From positions 1 through 64,000 of the forward strand of contig JANOFU010000058.1 of the NCBI GenBank assembly GCA_031413815.1: DNA of 64,000 nt. Reading direction: 5' to 3'. The position numbers and the translations under genes were made by a program. Below the pieces are notes generated by a model, which worked only from the letters and a program-made list of their open reading frames with translations, did no database searches and was not told where the DNA came from. This stretch comes from JAGVSR01 sp031413815. Its GTDB lineage: Bacteria; Pseudomonadota; Alphaproteobacteria; Rhizobiales; Hyphomicrobiaceae. Below are positions 1 to 7,865 of the stretch, one piece after another; the stretch's first letter is position 1; every line of letters begins with the position of its first letter.

Positions 1-759
1 GAACGTGTTGGTGGAAAAGCGCTGATGCACGAGCGCTAAAGCCGAAGTCAGCCGCGGGTCGGAAAGGTCTTTGTAGTAGGCCTTGACCTGGTTCGACAGG
101 AACATGCCCTTGTAGACCAGCGTTCGCGTTGACAGCGACACCGTGTAATGGCCGATGTCACGCCCCTTGTAGGCATCGTGAATGGCGTTGGAGACGACCT
201 TGCGCACGAGATAGAGCGCGCGCTCGAAGCCGTCCTGGCCGCCTTCGGTGGTGCCGCGGCCGATGAAGATCTGCCGGTGGACCGGCTCGACACTGCGCAC
301 CATGTCGGACAGGCAGCGATTGTCGACCGGGACGCTACGCAAGCCCAGCAGCTCCAGGCCGTACTCTTTCAGACACCGAGCCCACACGCGTTCGCAATGC
401 GTGGCCAGCCGCACGTCGGACGGCATGAACACGTGACCGACGGCGTAAGTGCCAGGCTGGGGCAGCTTCACGCCGAGCTTGTGCATTTCTTCGCTTAAGA
501 AGATGTGCGGAATTTGAATAAGGATCCCTGCGCCGTCGCCCGAAAGCGGATCGGCGCCGACAGCGCCGCGGTGCTCTAAGTTCTCCAAAATCTGCAGAGC
601 ATCGGCGACGATCTTATGCGTCGGCTTGCATTTTAGGTCTGCGATGAAGCCGACGCCGCACGCGTCGCGCTCGAACGCGGGATCGAACAGACCCTGCTTT
701 TCAGGGCGCTCGAAGGTCTGCTGCTCGGGTCCGCGCGATGGGTGCGGGGTCTTGGTCAT
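1..759 (-). CDS. gltB: Glutamate synthase large subunit, N-terminal part (runs off left edge)
   Basis: Large subunit of glutamate synthase (GOGAT), which moves the glutamine amide nitrogen to 2-oxoglutarate for ammonia assimilation. The frame opens at the ATG at 759, with GAGGA six bases upstream, and is still open at base 1, so only 253 codons are seen. Residues 34-39 read CGVGFI: Cys34 is the expected catalytic N-terminal cysteine of the class II glutamine amidotransferase domain after removal of a short propeptide. LEHRGAVGAD (61-70) is a second family signature. The family is about 1500 residues long, so most of the protein lies outside. The 5' segment looks intact, with no frameshift. 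Assignment is firm from the motifs. Confidence 0.93.
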   Translation of the reverse strand, partial: MTKTPHPSRGPEQQTFERPEKQGLFDPAFERDACGVGFIADLKCKPTHKIVADALQILENLEHRGAVGADPLSGDGAGILIQIPHIFLSEEMHKLGVKLPQPGTYAVGHVFMPSDVRLATHCERVWARCLKEYGLELLGLRSVPVDNRCLSDMVRSVEPVHRQIFIGRGTTEGGQDGFERALYLVRKVVSNAIHDAYKGRDIGHYTVSLSTRTLVYKGMFLSNQVKAYYKDLSDPRLTSALALVHQRFSTNTF

Positions 760-1248
760 ATGTCGTCCTCGGGTGTCGTCGTCACGGGCCGTGAAGGGGC
801 TTGAAGGCTTGCCGGGCGATTGGCCGATGGTCGCTGGAAGCTCGGCTCGCCGGTCAGAGCGCGCCGCGTTTGACCATATCAGCCCGGCCACCGTAGCGTT
901 TTCGGCCGGTGCCGTCGCGTGACTGAGACGCGCAATCCCAAACGTACGCAAGACCGCTCGCCGCACGGCGGCCGGTGTTGGCGTTCAGGGTCAATCTTGC
1001 GCGCCCGGACATGTCCGGCAGTCTCCGTCTGCAACGTCTCAAAAAAAAGGCCCCTTCGGGCGCTCGAGGCGCCCGGATCATAAAGGACAGCAGTGCTGAC
1101 CTTTCGGAAGGCGCATTTTGCAGATTTTATGAGACCGCACAAGCCGGAATGGGAAGCAAAATGAGACAAGTGCCAGACCGTTGCCGGCCCGGCACCTGCC
1201 AGTTTCGTGATCACAAAGTTTGACCTCACAAGACCTGAAGCTTGGCGG
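760..1248. other. Intergenic region between gltB and hsp20, no convincing gene
   Basis: No frame here has family-like protein content. It should hold the gltB promoter (minus strand), but I could not pick reliable -35/-10 boxes. It contains a perfect 14-base palindrome, CCGGACATGTCCGG, at 1005-1018, and a hairpin next to a run of eight A at 1041-1074. A short untranslated RNA on the minus strand between 1075 and 1248 is possible but unproven. Confidence 0.5.
1041..1076 (-). terminator. Possible intrinsic terminator on the minus strand
   Basis: Read on the minus strand, a GC-rich stem (CGGGCGC paired with GCGCCCG around a 5-base loop, 1057-1075) is followed after about 8 bases by eight U. The gap between stem and U-run is longer than in a classic terminator. 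It lies about 170 bases beyond the hsp20 stop codon and before gltB, so it would end the hsp20 transcript or a small RNA. Confidence 0.45.
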
Positions 1249-1701
1249 TTAAGCCCGCGATTCGATCTGCTTGGCCGTCCGACCGTTGTTTATCGCAATT
1301 GTCCGCGGCTTGAGGCGTTCGGGAACATCGCGGACGAGGTCAATGCTTAACAGACCATCCTTGAGGGCAGCGCCCGTCACCTCGACATGGTCCGCGAGCT
1401 GGAAGCGCCGTTCGAAAGAGCGGGTCGCAATCCCGCGATGCAGGAATTGGCGCTCGGTTTCTTCAGCCTTTTTCTCGCCCTTGACCGTCAACGTTGATTC
1501 TTTGGCTTCTATCGTCAACTCGCCGTCAGCAAAGCCGGCGACCGCCATCGAAATGCGGTACTGATTGTCGCCCAGCAGTTCGATGTTGTAGGGCGGATAG
1601 GCGGGATCACTGTCGAAGCCGGCGACGTTGTCCAGCATCTGGAACAGGCGGTCGAAGCCGACAGTGGAGCGGTAGAGCGGTGCGTAATCGACGTTTCGCA
1701 T
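1249..1701 (-). CDS. Small heat-shock protein, Hsp20/IbpA family
   Basis: 150-residue alpha-crystallin-type chaperone that binds unfolding proteins in the cytoplasm and holds them for refolding by DnaK. The alpha-crystallin domain spans about residues 36-130, ending in the typical A-x-x-x-G-L-L block (ALKDGLLSIDL). A C-terminal RTIAI gives the I-x-I motif used for oligomer assembly. The N-terminus (MRNVDYAPLYRSTVGFDRLF) is typical of the rhizobial IbpA-like class. GGAGGA lies seven bases before the ATG, inside a structured leader that probably acts as an RNA thermometer. The gene appears monocistronic. Confidence 0.93.
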   Translation of the reverse strand: MRNVDYAPLYRSTVGFDRLFQMLDNVAGFDSDPAYPPYNIELLGDNQYRISMAVAGFADGELTIEAKESTLTVKGEKKAEETERQFLHRGIATRSFERRFQLADHVEVTGAALKDGLLSIDLVRDVPERLKPRTIAINNGRTAKQIESRA

Positions 1702-1797
1702 GGATCATATCCTCCGTAAGAAGCGACATGGGATGACCCTCCCGGGTTTTCGGGCAGGGCCGGTTCAAGCTGCGCACCCTCTCCTGAGGCGAGCGCA
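1702..1797 (-). promoter_or_regulatory. Probable ROSE-type RNA thermometer in the hsp20 leader
   Basis: The predicted leader is about 95 nt and can fold into successive hairpins. The last would pair the Shine-Dalgarno (GGAGGA) with an upstream UCGCUUC, matching the UYGCU anti-SD signature of ROSE elements, with flanking UCAU/AUGA pairing. ROSE elements are known before hsp20 genes in rhizobia and relatives. The folding is my hand inference. Confidence 0.6.
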
Positions 1798-1803
1798 TCC
1801 ATC

Positions 1804-1832
1804 GATTTAGGAAAACGAAGTGCGGGTTCAAG
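1804..1832 (-). promoter_or_regulatory. Candidate heat-shock or sigma-70 promoter for hsp20
   Basis: On the minus strand CTTGAAC (1826-1832) is followed after about 16 bases by TAAATC (1804-1809). CTTGAA matches the -35 core used by alphaproteobacterial RpoH; the -10 is only a partial match. The implied start near 1797 gives a leader length usual for ROSE elements. Confidence 0.45.
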
Positions 1833-1924
1833 GGGCGCGCGCAATACTCCACCTGTCCCGACATCCCCGCGCCCTTGAGCGCAGCGTAAGGGAAGCACGG
1901 CGGGGACCCAGACACCCCTATTGC

Positions 1925-2040
1925 TGGGCGGGAAGTGAGACTGAGCAAAGCGCCTTCTTCTTTTGCCATTTGCGCTTGTCTGGATGGCCGCCTGTCGTGC
2001 CTCCGGCACGATCCCTGCGGGACGCGGCCATGACGGGAAA
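1925..2040 (-). repeat. Dispersed intergenic repeat, family A, copy 1
   Basis: On the minus strand the copy carries GTCATGGCCGCGTC, then GACAGGCGGCCATCCAGACA, then a short A/G-rich stretch and GCTCAGTCTCAC. The same blocks recur near 38485, 38710 (inverted) and 46505. The inner part is self-complementary. The spread of copies across unrelated intergenic gaps suggests a mobile or REP-like element. It has no coding content. Confidence 0.6.
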
Positions 2041-2324
2041 ATTGGGTAGACGTGCGCGAACTCGCTGCCTGCCGCCCAAGCCGCGGTCACGCAAGGGTTC
2101 CAGCTCGCGCGGTGGACACCGGCTTTGCAGGGATGACAGCACGGCCAGGATCAGAACGCTGTCTTGTCGGAGCCATTTGAGGCCCGCTGCTCTGTCCCTG
2201 CTCTGGCCTGCCTCGCACATGCAGCAAAAGCCGCCCACAACGCGCGGGTGATCCGCGGACTTGTTCCCGCCGTTTGGATACTATGCACATCAACATGGGG
2301 TCCGGTACGTGTCCGGATAGAGGG

Positions 2325-3197
2325 ATGGTAGCGAACCGCAGAACGTGGTGGATTGCTGGCCTCGCCTGCGGCCTCTTGTTCCCGATCCTCAAGACTTCAG
2401 CCGCCGGTCCCGAGCCAGCCTGGCATCCAGATCCCACCACGCGTGAAATCCGGGCCGCTGAGGGTTTGACCAACACGATCACCGCCAGCGAAGTGATATC
2501 CAAACTTTTCAAAGCCAAGAGCGGTGAGTCGATCGACCTATCCGGTTTGGGCCTCAAGTGGCTCGATCTGTCCGAACTCGACTTCAAGGGCGCGCGGCTG
2601 ACACGCTCGGATGTGTTTGGGACGAATCTCGCCCGTGCCAATCTCGCCAAAAGTGATCTTGCAGGAGCCCGGCTCGACCGGACGGTGATTACGTTCACAA
2701 ATTTTACCGGCGCCAATCTGGAAGGCGCGACGTTCATGCGGCCAACGGTCTATTCCGACTTGCGGGTCGACTGGCGCGAGGCGCCGAAGTTCGATAACGC
2801 GAACCTGCGCGGGGCAAGGCTGACAGGCCGCTTCGACGGAGCGTCGTTTGCCGGCGCGGACTTATCAGGGTTCAATTTCTCTCCCCACGAACCGCGCGCG
2901 GACATTTCATTCTTGCCGCGCAACTTCTGCCGCGGCTGCAAATTTGACGACGCCAAACTGCGCGGGGCTGATGTCGATGACGCGTCGTTCTCAATGTCCT
3001 CGTTCGTCAACGCTGACCTCGCCGGGGCCCGCCTGACGCGAACCGATCTCACAAAAGCTGACTTTTCCGGCGCCGATCTGACGGGCGCTGATCTGACTGG
3101 GGCGGACCTTGCAGAAGCCAACCTCAAAGGCGTGCGCGGTTTGGACACGGTCAAAGGCTTGGGGCTAGCCCTCAACGTTGATAGAGCGCTAAGGTAG
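2325..3197 (+). CDS. Exported pentapeptide-repeat protein
   Basis: About 290 residues. A signal peptide (NRRTWWIAGLACGLLF...TSAAG) is followed from about residue 65 by many A(D/N)LxG-type pentapeptide repeats such as ANLRGARLTG and GADLTGADLTGADLAEANL, which fold as a right-handed quadrilateral beta-helix. Substrate or partner is unknown. The ATG at 2325 places the signal peptide at the N-terminus; in-frame ATGs at 2283 and 2295 are alternatives. The next gene, an exported DUF1194 protein, starts 30 bases after the stop codon, so the two are probably co-transcribed. A role beside the neighbouring fhc and methanol genes is only a guess. Confidence 0.8.
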   Translation: MVANRRTWWIAGLACGLLFPILKTSAAGPEPAWHPDPTTREIRAAEGLTNTITASEVISKLFKAKSGESIDLSGLGLKWLDLSELDFKGARLTRSDVFGTNLARANLAKSDLAGARLDRTVITFTNFTGANLEGATFMRPTVYSDLRVDWREAPKFDNANLRGARLTGRFDGASFAGADLSGFNFSPHEPRADISFLPRNFCRGCKFDDAKLRGADVDDASFSMSSFVNADLAGARLTRTDLTKADFSGADLTGADLTGADLAEANLKGVRGLDTVKGLGLALNVDRALR

Positions 3198-3227
3198 TTG
3201 CCGCCGGGCCTGTTCAGGGACACCTTG

Positions 3228-4037
3228 ATGATCACCACGACGCGTGCTGTCTCCGGGACCTTGGTTGCGGGACTGGCTGTTTTTGCCATGGCGGCATGGC
3301 TGTTGTGGCCGGCTGAAGCGGGTGAGGCTCCCGCGATGGATCTGTCTCAGATCGCCGGGACAGACGTTGATACCGCGTTGGTCGTGTCGGTCGATGTGTC
3401 CAACTCCGTCGATGACGTGCGCTACAAGCTGCAGATGGAAGGCATTGCTGCGGCCCTGGAAGACGCCAGTGTGGTTGATGCGATTTTAACGGGTGCCAAC
3501 GGCAGCATCATGCTGTCGCTCGTCACCTGGGCCGATAAGCCAAAGATTTCCATCCCGTGGGTCAAGATCGGGTCGAAGGAAGAGGCCGCCGAAGTGGCCC
3601 GGCGCATCCGCAAGCTGCCGAAAGAGGGCGGCGAGTTTACCTGCGTGTCCGGCATGTTGCGCACGATCGCCGACAAGCTGGTGACGCAAATCCCGATGAA
3701 GGCCAAGCGCGTCGTCGTCGATGTGTCGGGTGACGGCAAAGACAACTGTAACCGCCAAGAAACCCCCGACGTGGTGCGCGATGAACTCGTCGCGTCGGAG
3801 GTGATCATCAACGGTTTGCCGATCCTGGAAGGTGGCGACAAGGACGGTCTGGAACAATGGTACCGCGACAATGTCATGGGCGGCACCGGGGCGTTCGTCT
3901 TGCCGGCGAATGGCTTTAGCGACTTCGGCCGCGCCATCCGCCAGAAGTTTGTCATCGAAATCAGCGGGCAGTTGGTGCCATCGGAGCCAATTCGTGCGGC
4001 GGCAACGCAAATCGATCGGCTACCAGACGCCCGCTAA
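3228..4037 (+). CDS. Exported DUF1194 (von Willebrand factor A-like) protein
   Basis: 269 residues with an N-terminal signal/anchor segment (about 8-27). The mature part matches the DUF1194 family: VVSVDVSNSVDD is a MIDAS-like D-x-S-x-S metal site of a VWA fold, and VVVDVSGDGKDNC is a second family block. VWA domains mediate metal-dependent protein contacts; no partner is known. AGGGA seven bases before the ATG at 3228 favours this start over the in-frame codon at 3198. It lies downstream of the pentapeptide gene, probably in the same transcript, beside the fhc cluster on the opposite strand. Confidence 0.8.
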   Translation: MITTTRAVSGTLVAGLAVFAMAAWLLWPAEAGEAPAMDLSQIAGTDVDTALVVSVDVSNSVDDVRYKLQMEGIAAALEDASVVDAILTGANGSIMLSLVTWADKPKISIPWVKIGSKEEAAEVARRIRKLPKEGGEFTCVSGMLRTIADKLVTQIPMKAKRVVVDVSGDGKDNCNRQETPDVVRDELVASEVIINGLPILEGGDKDGLEQWYRDNVMGGTGAFVLPANGFSDFGRAIRQKFVIEISGQLVPSEPIRAAATQIDRLPDAR

Positions 4038-4118
4038 ATTGTTGCGCTGCCAAAAGCGAAACGGGCTCCGGATTGCTCCGAAGCCCACTCTGGCCATTCA
4101 ATCTTCGCCGCAAAACGA

Positions 4119-4319
4119 TCAGGTATCGTTCATCGTGGTTGGCTGGCATTTCCACTTCTTGACCTGCCACTGAGGGTGGGCGTCCGCCCAATTGGCCAGG
4201 AACGGCGGCGCCATCATCGCGCACTGGGTGGTATCCATGTCGCCATCGACCGGCAGCTTGTAGTCCTTGCAGGAGGCGGGTTCAGCGATGAGGCAGGCCG
4301 AGATCACAATCGTTAACAT
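4119..4319 (-). CDS. Small exported cysteine-containing protein, unknown function
   Basis: 66 residues beginning MLTIVISACLIAEPASCKDY, a short hydrophobic leader, then a mature part with spaced cysteines (TQCAMMAPP and VKKWKCQ) and aromatic residues. I recognise the type as a short conserved hypothetical protein common in Hyphomicrobiales, without a known role. GGGAGAAA upstream of the ATG at 4319 supports this start over the longer in-frame ATG at 4382. It lies downstream of fhcC on the same strand but 120 bases of non-coding sequence separate them, so it may have its own promoter. Confidence 0.6.
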   Translation of the reverse strand: MLTIVISACLIAEPASCKDYKLPVDGDMDTTQCAMMAPPFLANWADAHPQWQVKKWKCQPTTMNDT

Positions 4320-4440
4320 GCTGGTATTTCTCCCGAAATGGGCCGGTGTGTGATGCGGCTCCGAGGCGATTCCCCGGGGCAATCTTCACTTTTACGGAGG
4401 CACTGTCAGACTGGATCTGACGCGACGGTTGAGGCCGGAC

Positions 4441-5253
4441 TTAGGCTGTTAGCAGAATTTCGCCCTTGCCGATGGTCGCCATGTCACCTGCATAGCGGCG
4501 CACGAGGCCGGGTAGAGGTGCGGGCGCGAGGGTCCCAAGCGTTGCGACGGCATGGGCCGTGATCAAACGCAAAATGACGAGATCATGCCGGCCGCAGTCG
4601 CTAAACGTCGATAGAAGCCGCTCAGCTCTGGGGCCGATCAGCGTGCCGCGCCGCATCAGGGGACCGGGCCCCGCGCCAAAACCGTTCTCCGCCCAGATTG
4701 TTCCGCCAGCCATGCGCGAGCCCGCAGCGGCGCCAGCCCGGCCCTTCACAACAATCGTTCCGCGGCGCATGCGATCGCCCGTGCGCTCGCCAGCGTCGCC
4801 GCCGATGACAACGGTGCCGCCCGACATGCCGAACTTTTCCCCCGACAGGTGCGCACCTGTGTAATCGCCGGCCGGGCCTGCAACACTGACCACGCCTCCA
4901 GACATGCCAGCCGCCAGCCATGAGCCGGCACTGCCGCGAATATCGAGACGCCCGCCCCTCATGTGACGGCCGGCATAGGCCCCGGCGTCGCCATCGACGA
5001 TCAGCGTGCCCGAGCGTTGCCCGGCACCAATGCCGTCACATGCGGGCGTTACTCCTTCGAGGACGAGCGTTACGCCATCGCCGCTGCCCGAACCCGAAAC
5101 AGCAAACACGTCGCCTATCTTTGCGCCGCCGGAACCCAGCGATAGATTTGAGATACCGGGTTCTGACAGTCCAGCGAGTGCGTCGGCCGTCAGGCCCGAC
5201 AGATCGAGCCGGGCCGCCGGGGCTGAAAGCAATCGAAGCCGCACGACGCTCAT
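4441..5253 (-). CDS. fhcC: Formylmethanofuran dehydrogenase subunit C (formyltransferase/hydrolase complex)
   Basis: 270-residue FhcC, a structural subunit of the cytoplasmic formyltransferase/hydrolase complex that converts formyl-H4MPT to formate through methanofuran in methylotrophs. It carries five or more G-x-x-x-G-x-x-M-x-x-G repeats (GAYAGRHMRGG, GERTGDRMRRG, GAAAGSRMAGG), the beta-helix repeats shared with the C-terminal domain of glutamate synthase. It is the last gene of fhcB-A-D-C and overlaps the fhcD stop codon by 4 bases (ATGA). Length matches the bacterial family. No frame problem is seen. Confidence 0.93.
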   Translation of the reverse strand: MSVVRLRLLSAPAARLDLSGLTADALAGLSEPGISNLSLGSGGAKIGDVFAVSGSGSGDGVTLVLEGVTPACDGIGAGQRSGTLIVDGDAGAYAGRHMRGGRLDIRGSAGSWLAAGMSGGVVSVAGPAGDYTGAHLSGEKFGMSGGTVVIGGDAGERTGDRMRRGTIVVKGRAGAAAGSRMAGGTIWAENGFGAGPGPLMRRGTLIGPRAERLLSTFSDCGRHDLVILRLITAHAVATLGTLAPAPLPGLVRRYAGDMATIGKGEILLTA

Positions 5254-6167
5254 GAGAGCATGTCCTTCAAGTGATAGTGATGCTGGCCGAGTTTGCCGCC
5301 GTAGTTGCCGGCCGACACGCGTGTGACGCCTTTGGCAGCACCGGTGGCGAGAACTGACTCGAGGCCCGCGCGCATCGCCGCGGCCACCGCCTGCGAGGTC
5401 AGCCCGTCGATGACGATTTCAAGAACAGCAAGTGTCTTGTCATCAAGCTCGCTGACGGTGGTGCCTCTAAGCGTCGGACAAAACGCGTTGTTGGTCGAGG
5501 CGACGGCGCCCTTATATTTGGAGCCGACCTTGGAGCCGGAGCGCACGATGCCACCAGGGAACGGTGTAATGACATCGGGCACTTTGGCCATCGCTGCGAC
5601 GGCAGCTTCGGTGGTTTCCAGGAGTCCGGCACGGTGTGTGCCGATGATCAGCAAGTTGCCGCCGCCGACGGCATCGGTGGTCAGCCCGCAGGAGTCTTCA
5701 ATCACGAATTCGCCATCCATAACGGGAACGCGCCAAAACCGGCGGCTGCCGAGGCGCTTCGAGGTCTGCCAGCCATCGCCGAAAAAGCGCGGACCCGCAG
5801 ACATGGCGAGCTTTTGCGTACTCTCAAGACCGTTGTAGCAGGCCGATCCGGGGCTCGTCAGTACGCATTGTCCGACGCGGTTCTTGACCTGAGGCAGCAG
5901 CGAATCCGGCGAGAAGCCGAACATCAGGACGCGAACACCCGGCCGTCCGTCTGGCGTTTCAGACGGCTCCAGCACGCGGTCGATACCGCATTCAGCGCCG
6001 CAGCCGATCACCGACGTGCCGAAGCCGGTCATCGTCTGCGCCGCAATCATCGCCCAGCGGGGGCTGTCTGCGGTGAGGATGAGGCCGGTGCCGCTCATGC
6101 CGAACGCTTCGGCGAAGGTGTCGTCGACTGTGATGCCGTTGACGGTTTTGAAGGCGGGCGTCGTCAT
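5250..6167 (-). CDS. fhcD: Formylmethanofuran:H4MPT formyltransferase
   Basis: 305-residue FhcD (Ftr family), which transfers the formyl group between 5-formyl-H4MPT and methanofuran in the C1 oxidation route. Family blocks include MTGFGTSVIGCGAECGID near the N-terminus, FPGGIVRSGSKVGSKY in the middle and SAGNYGGKLGQHHYHL at the C-terminus. The ATG at 6167 overlaps the fhcA stop codon as ATGA, which decides the start over a longer in-frame ATG at 6206. Translationally coupled between fhcA and fhcC. Confidence 0.95.
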   Translation of the reverse strand: MTTPAFKTVNGITVDDTFAEAFGMSGTGLILTADSPRWAMIAAQTMTGFGTSVIGCGAECGIDRVLEPSETPDGRPGVRVLMFGFSPDSLLPQVKNRVGQCVLTSPGSACYNGLESTQKLAMSAGPRFFGDGWQTSKRLGSRRFWRVPVMDGEFVIEDSCGLTTDAVGGGNLLIIGTHRAGLLETTEAAVAAMAKVPDVITPFPGGIVRSGSKVGSKYKGAVASTNNAFCPTLRGTTVSELDDKTLAVLEIVIDGLTSQAVAAAMRAGLESVLATGAAKGVTRVSAGNYGGKLGQHHYHLKDMLS

Positions 6168-7846
6168 TGGCGCGCTCCGCTCGGCTGGACGATGAGGCAG
6201 CCGCACGTGCCGGGCGCATGGCTGCAGCCCGCCGTCATGATTTCTTCGTCGCCGATATGGAAGTTTGCCATCTGTACGGTGTGATAGGCGTCGAAGTACT
6301 CTTTCAGTGGCTTCTCGATCTTCTTGTCGTACTGCGGGCGAACGACGTGGGTGGCACCCTGCACAACTTTGACGATCTTGCCATTGCGCACAATCAGGTC
6401 GCCGTTCTTGAAGACAAACAGCGGCGTTGTGAACATCGCTTCACGGTCGGGATTGTCGTCGTAGACGGTGATGTCGGCGCAGGCACCGACGCCGACGTGA
6501 CCGCGGTCTTTGAGGCCGAGAGATTTCGCCGGCCCCGCTCGCGTCATGACAGCAATCTCATACAGTGTGTACTCGCGCTGAATGCTGCCCAGAATGGTCG
6601 CGGCCTGCGCGCCCGGATGCACGCGGCGCAGCATTTCATTGCGGAACGTCTTGTCCATGAGCAGCCGAATCAGGTGCGGGTAGGTGGTGAACGGGGCGCC
6701 GTTGGGGTGATCGGTCGTCAGGAACACGCGCCAGGGGTCGTTGACGAGCAGGAACATCTCTAGGCCGATGGCCCACTGCAACGCGTTGACGAAGCTCTGG
6801 TCGCGATACTTCATCGGCACCACGCCGCAACCGGCATCGCATTCGATGTCCATGATCACCCACTTCTTGGGGCTCGCTGACTTCGTGTTGCCATACTGGC
6901 GCATGCTGTCGCCAGACGCGGTGCAGGTCTGGCCGAACATGATCTGGCCGACGTCGATCGAGACGTTCGTGTGCTCGTTGACGAGTTCGGCGATTTCGGC
7001 GGCACCCGATGAAAACTTCATATCGCCTTCCGTTCCGTAGCTGTGGAACTGGATGTGCGTCAGATGGATCGGCAGACCATTGGCGGCCCGGATCGTGGCG
7101 AGCGTGGTGTCTTTGTTGCCGGGCGTGCCGAGGTTGCAGCCGTGAATGTGCAGCGGGTGGGGTACACCCAATTCGCGCAGGCTCTGGCCGAGCGTCAGGA
7201 TGATGTCGCGCGGCGTCACGCCGTAGTGGACGTGAGCTTCGTCGAGGTCGAGCTTGCGCTGGTTGAACTTGAATGCGCTGATGCCGCCGGGGTTCACGAC
7301 CTTTACGGCGAGCGCCTGCGCGGCTTCCATCGTCCAAGCGATGTAATCCTTGATCTGCTCTTTGTCCTTCTTGCCGGCCAGTTGGCGCAAGAAGAAATCG
7401 TCCGACCCGAGCATCACGAACGCGCCCTTGTCGATGATTGGGATGTCGGCCATTTCCATGTGCGCCTGGCGCGCATTGGCGGGCAGCATCGCAGGCTCGA
7501 AAGCGGCGGTGTAGCCCATCTCGGCGTAGCGATAACCGGTGGTCAGAACCGAGGGAATCGCGTGGCCGCAGCCCGCACGCGTCAGATCTCCGCGTTCGAT
7601 CTCATGGCCCTGATGATCTTCCGGCATCAGCATGCGCGCGATCGTGACTTTGCCCCCGCCGATGTGCGAATGCGGATCAATGCCGCCAGCCATGACGATG
7701 CGGCCAGCGAGATTGTATTCTTCATCGACGCGAGCGCCGAGTTTGGGCGCGACGATGCGGCCGTCTTCGACGTAGATGTCGCGAACTTGTCCGTCGACGC
7801 CATTGGCCGGATCGTAAACTTTTCCGCCGGAGAGCTTGATGAGCAT
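6164..7846 (-). CDS. fhcA: Formyltransferase/hydrolase complex subunit A (amidohydrolase)
   Basis: 560-residue FhcA, an amidohydrolase-superfamily subunit that hydrolyses formylmethanofuran to formate in the bacterial complex. The metal site motif GGIDPHSHIGG (about residues 54-64) and the later VVNPGGISAFKFN block, with the candidate carboxylated lysine, are present, as are HIHGCNLGTPGN and TTDHPNGAPF. It begins MLIKLSGGKVYDPANG, 19 bases after fhcB ends, and is coupled to fhcD by an ATGA overlap. Length and motifs fit the family closely. Confidence 0.95.
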   Translation of the reverse strand: MLIKLSGGKVYDPANGVDGQVRDIYVEDGRIVAPKLGARVDEEYNLAGRIVMAGGIDPHSHIGGGKVTIARMLMPEDHQGHEIERGDLTRAGCGHAIPSVLTTGYRYAEMGYTAAFEPAMLPANARQAHMEMADIPIIDKGAFVMLGSDDFFLRQLAGKKDKEQIKDYIAWTMEAAQALAVKVVNPGGISAFKFNQRKLDLDEAHVHYGVTPRDIILTLGQSLRELGVPHPLHIHGCNLGTPGNKDTTLATIRAANGLPIHLTHIQFHSYGTEGDMKFSSGAAEIAELVNEHTNVSIDVGQIMFGQTCTASGDSMRQYGNTKSASPKKWVIMDIECDAGCGVVPMKYRDQSFVNALQWAIGLEMFLLVNDPWRVFLTTDHPNGAPFTTYPHLIRLLMDKTFRNEMLRRVHPGAQAATILGSIQREYTLYEIAVMTRAGPAKSLGLKDRGHVGVGACADITVYDDNPDREAMFTTPLFVFKNGDLIVRNGKIVKVVQGATHVVRPQYDKKIEKPLKEYFDAYHTVQMANFHIGDEEIMTAGCSHAPGTCGCLIVQPSGARQ

Positions 7847-7865
7847 CTGTCTCGTGTCTCGCGAA

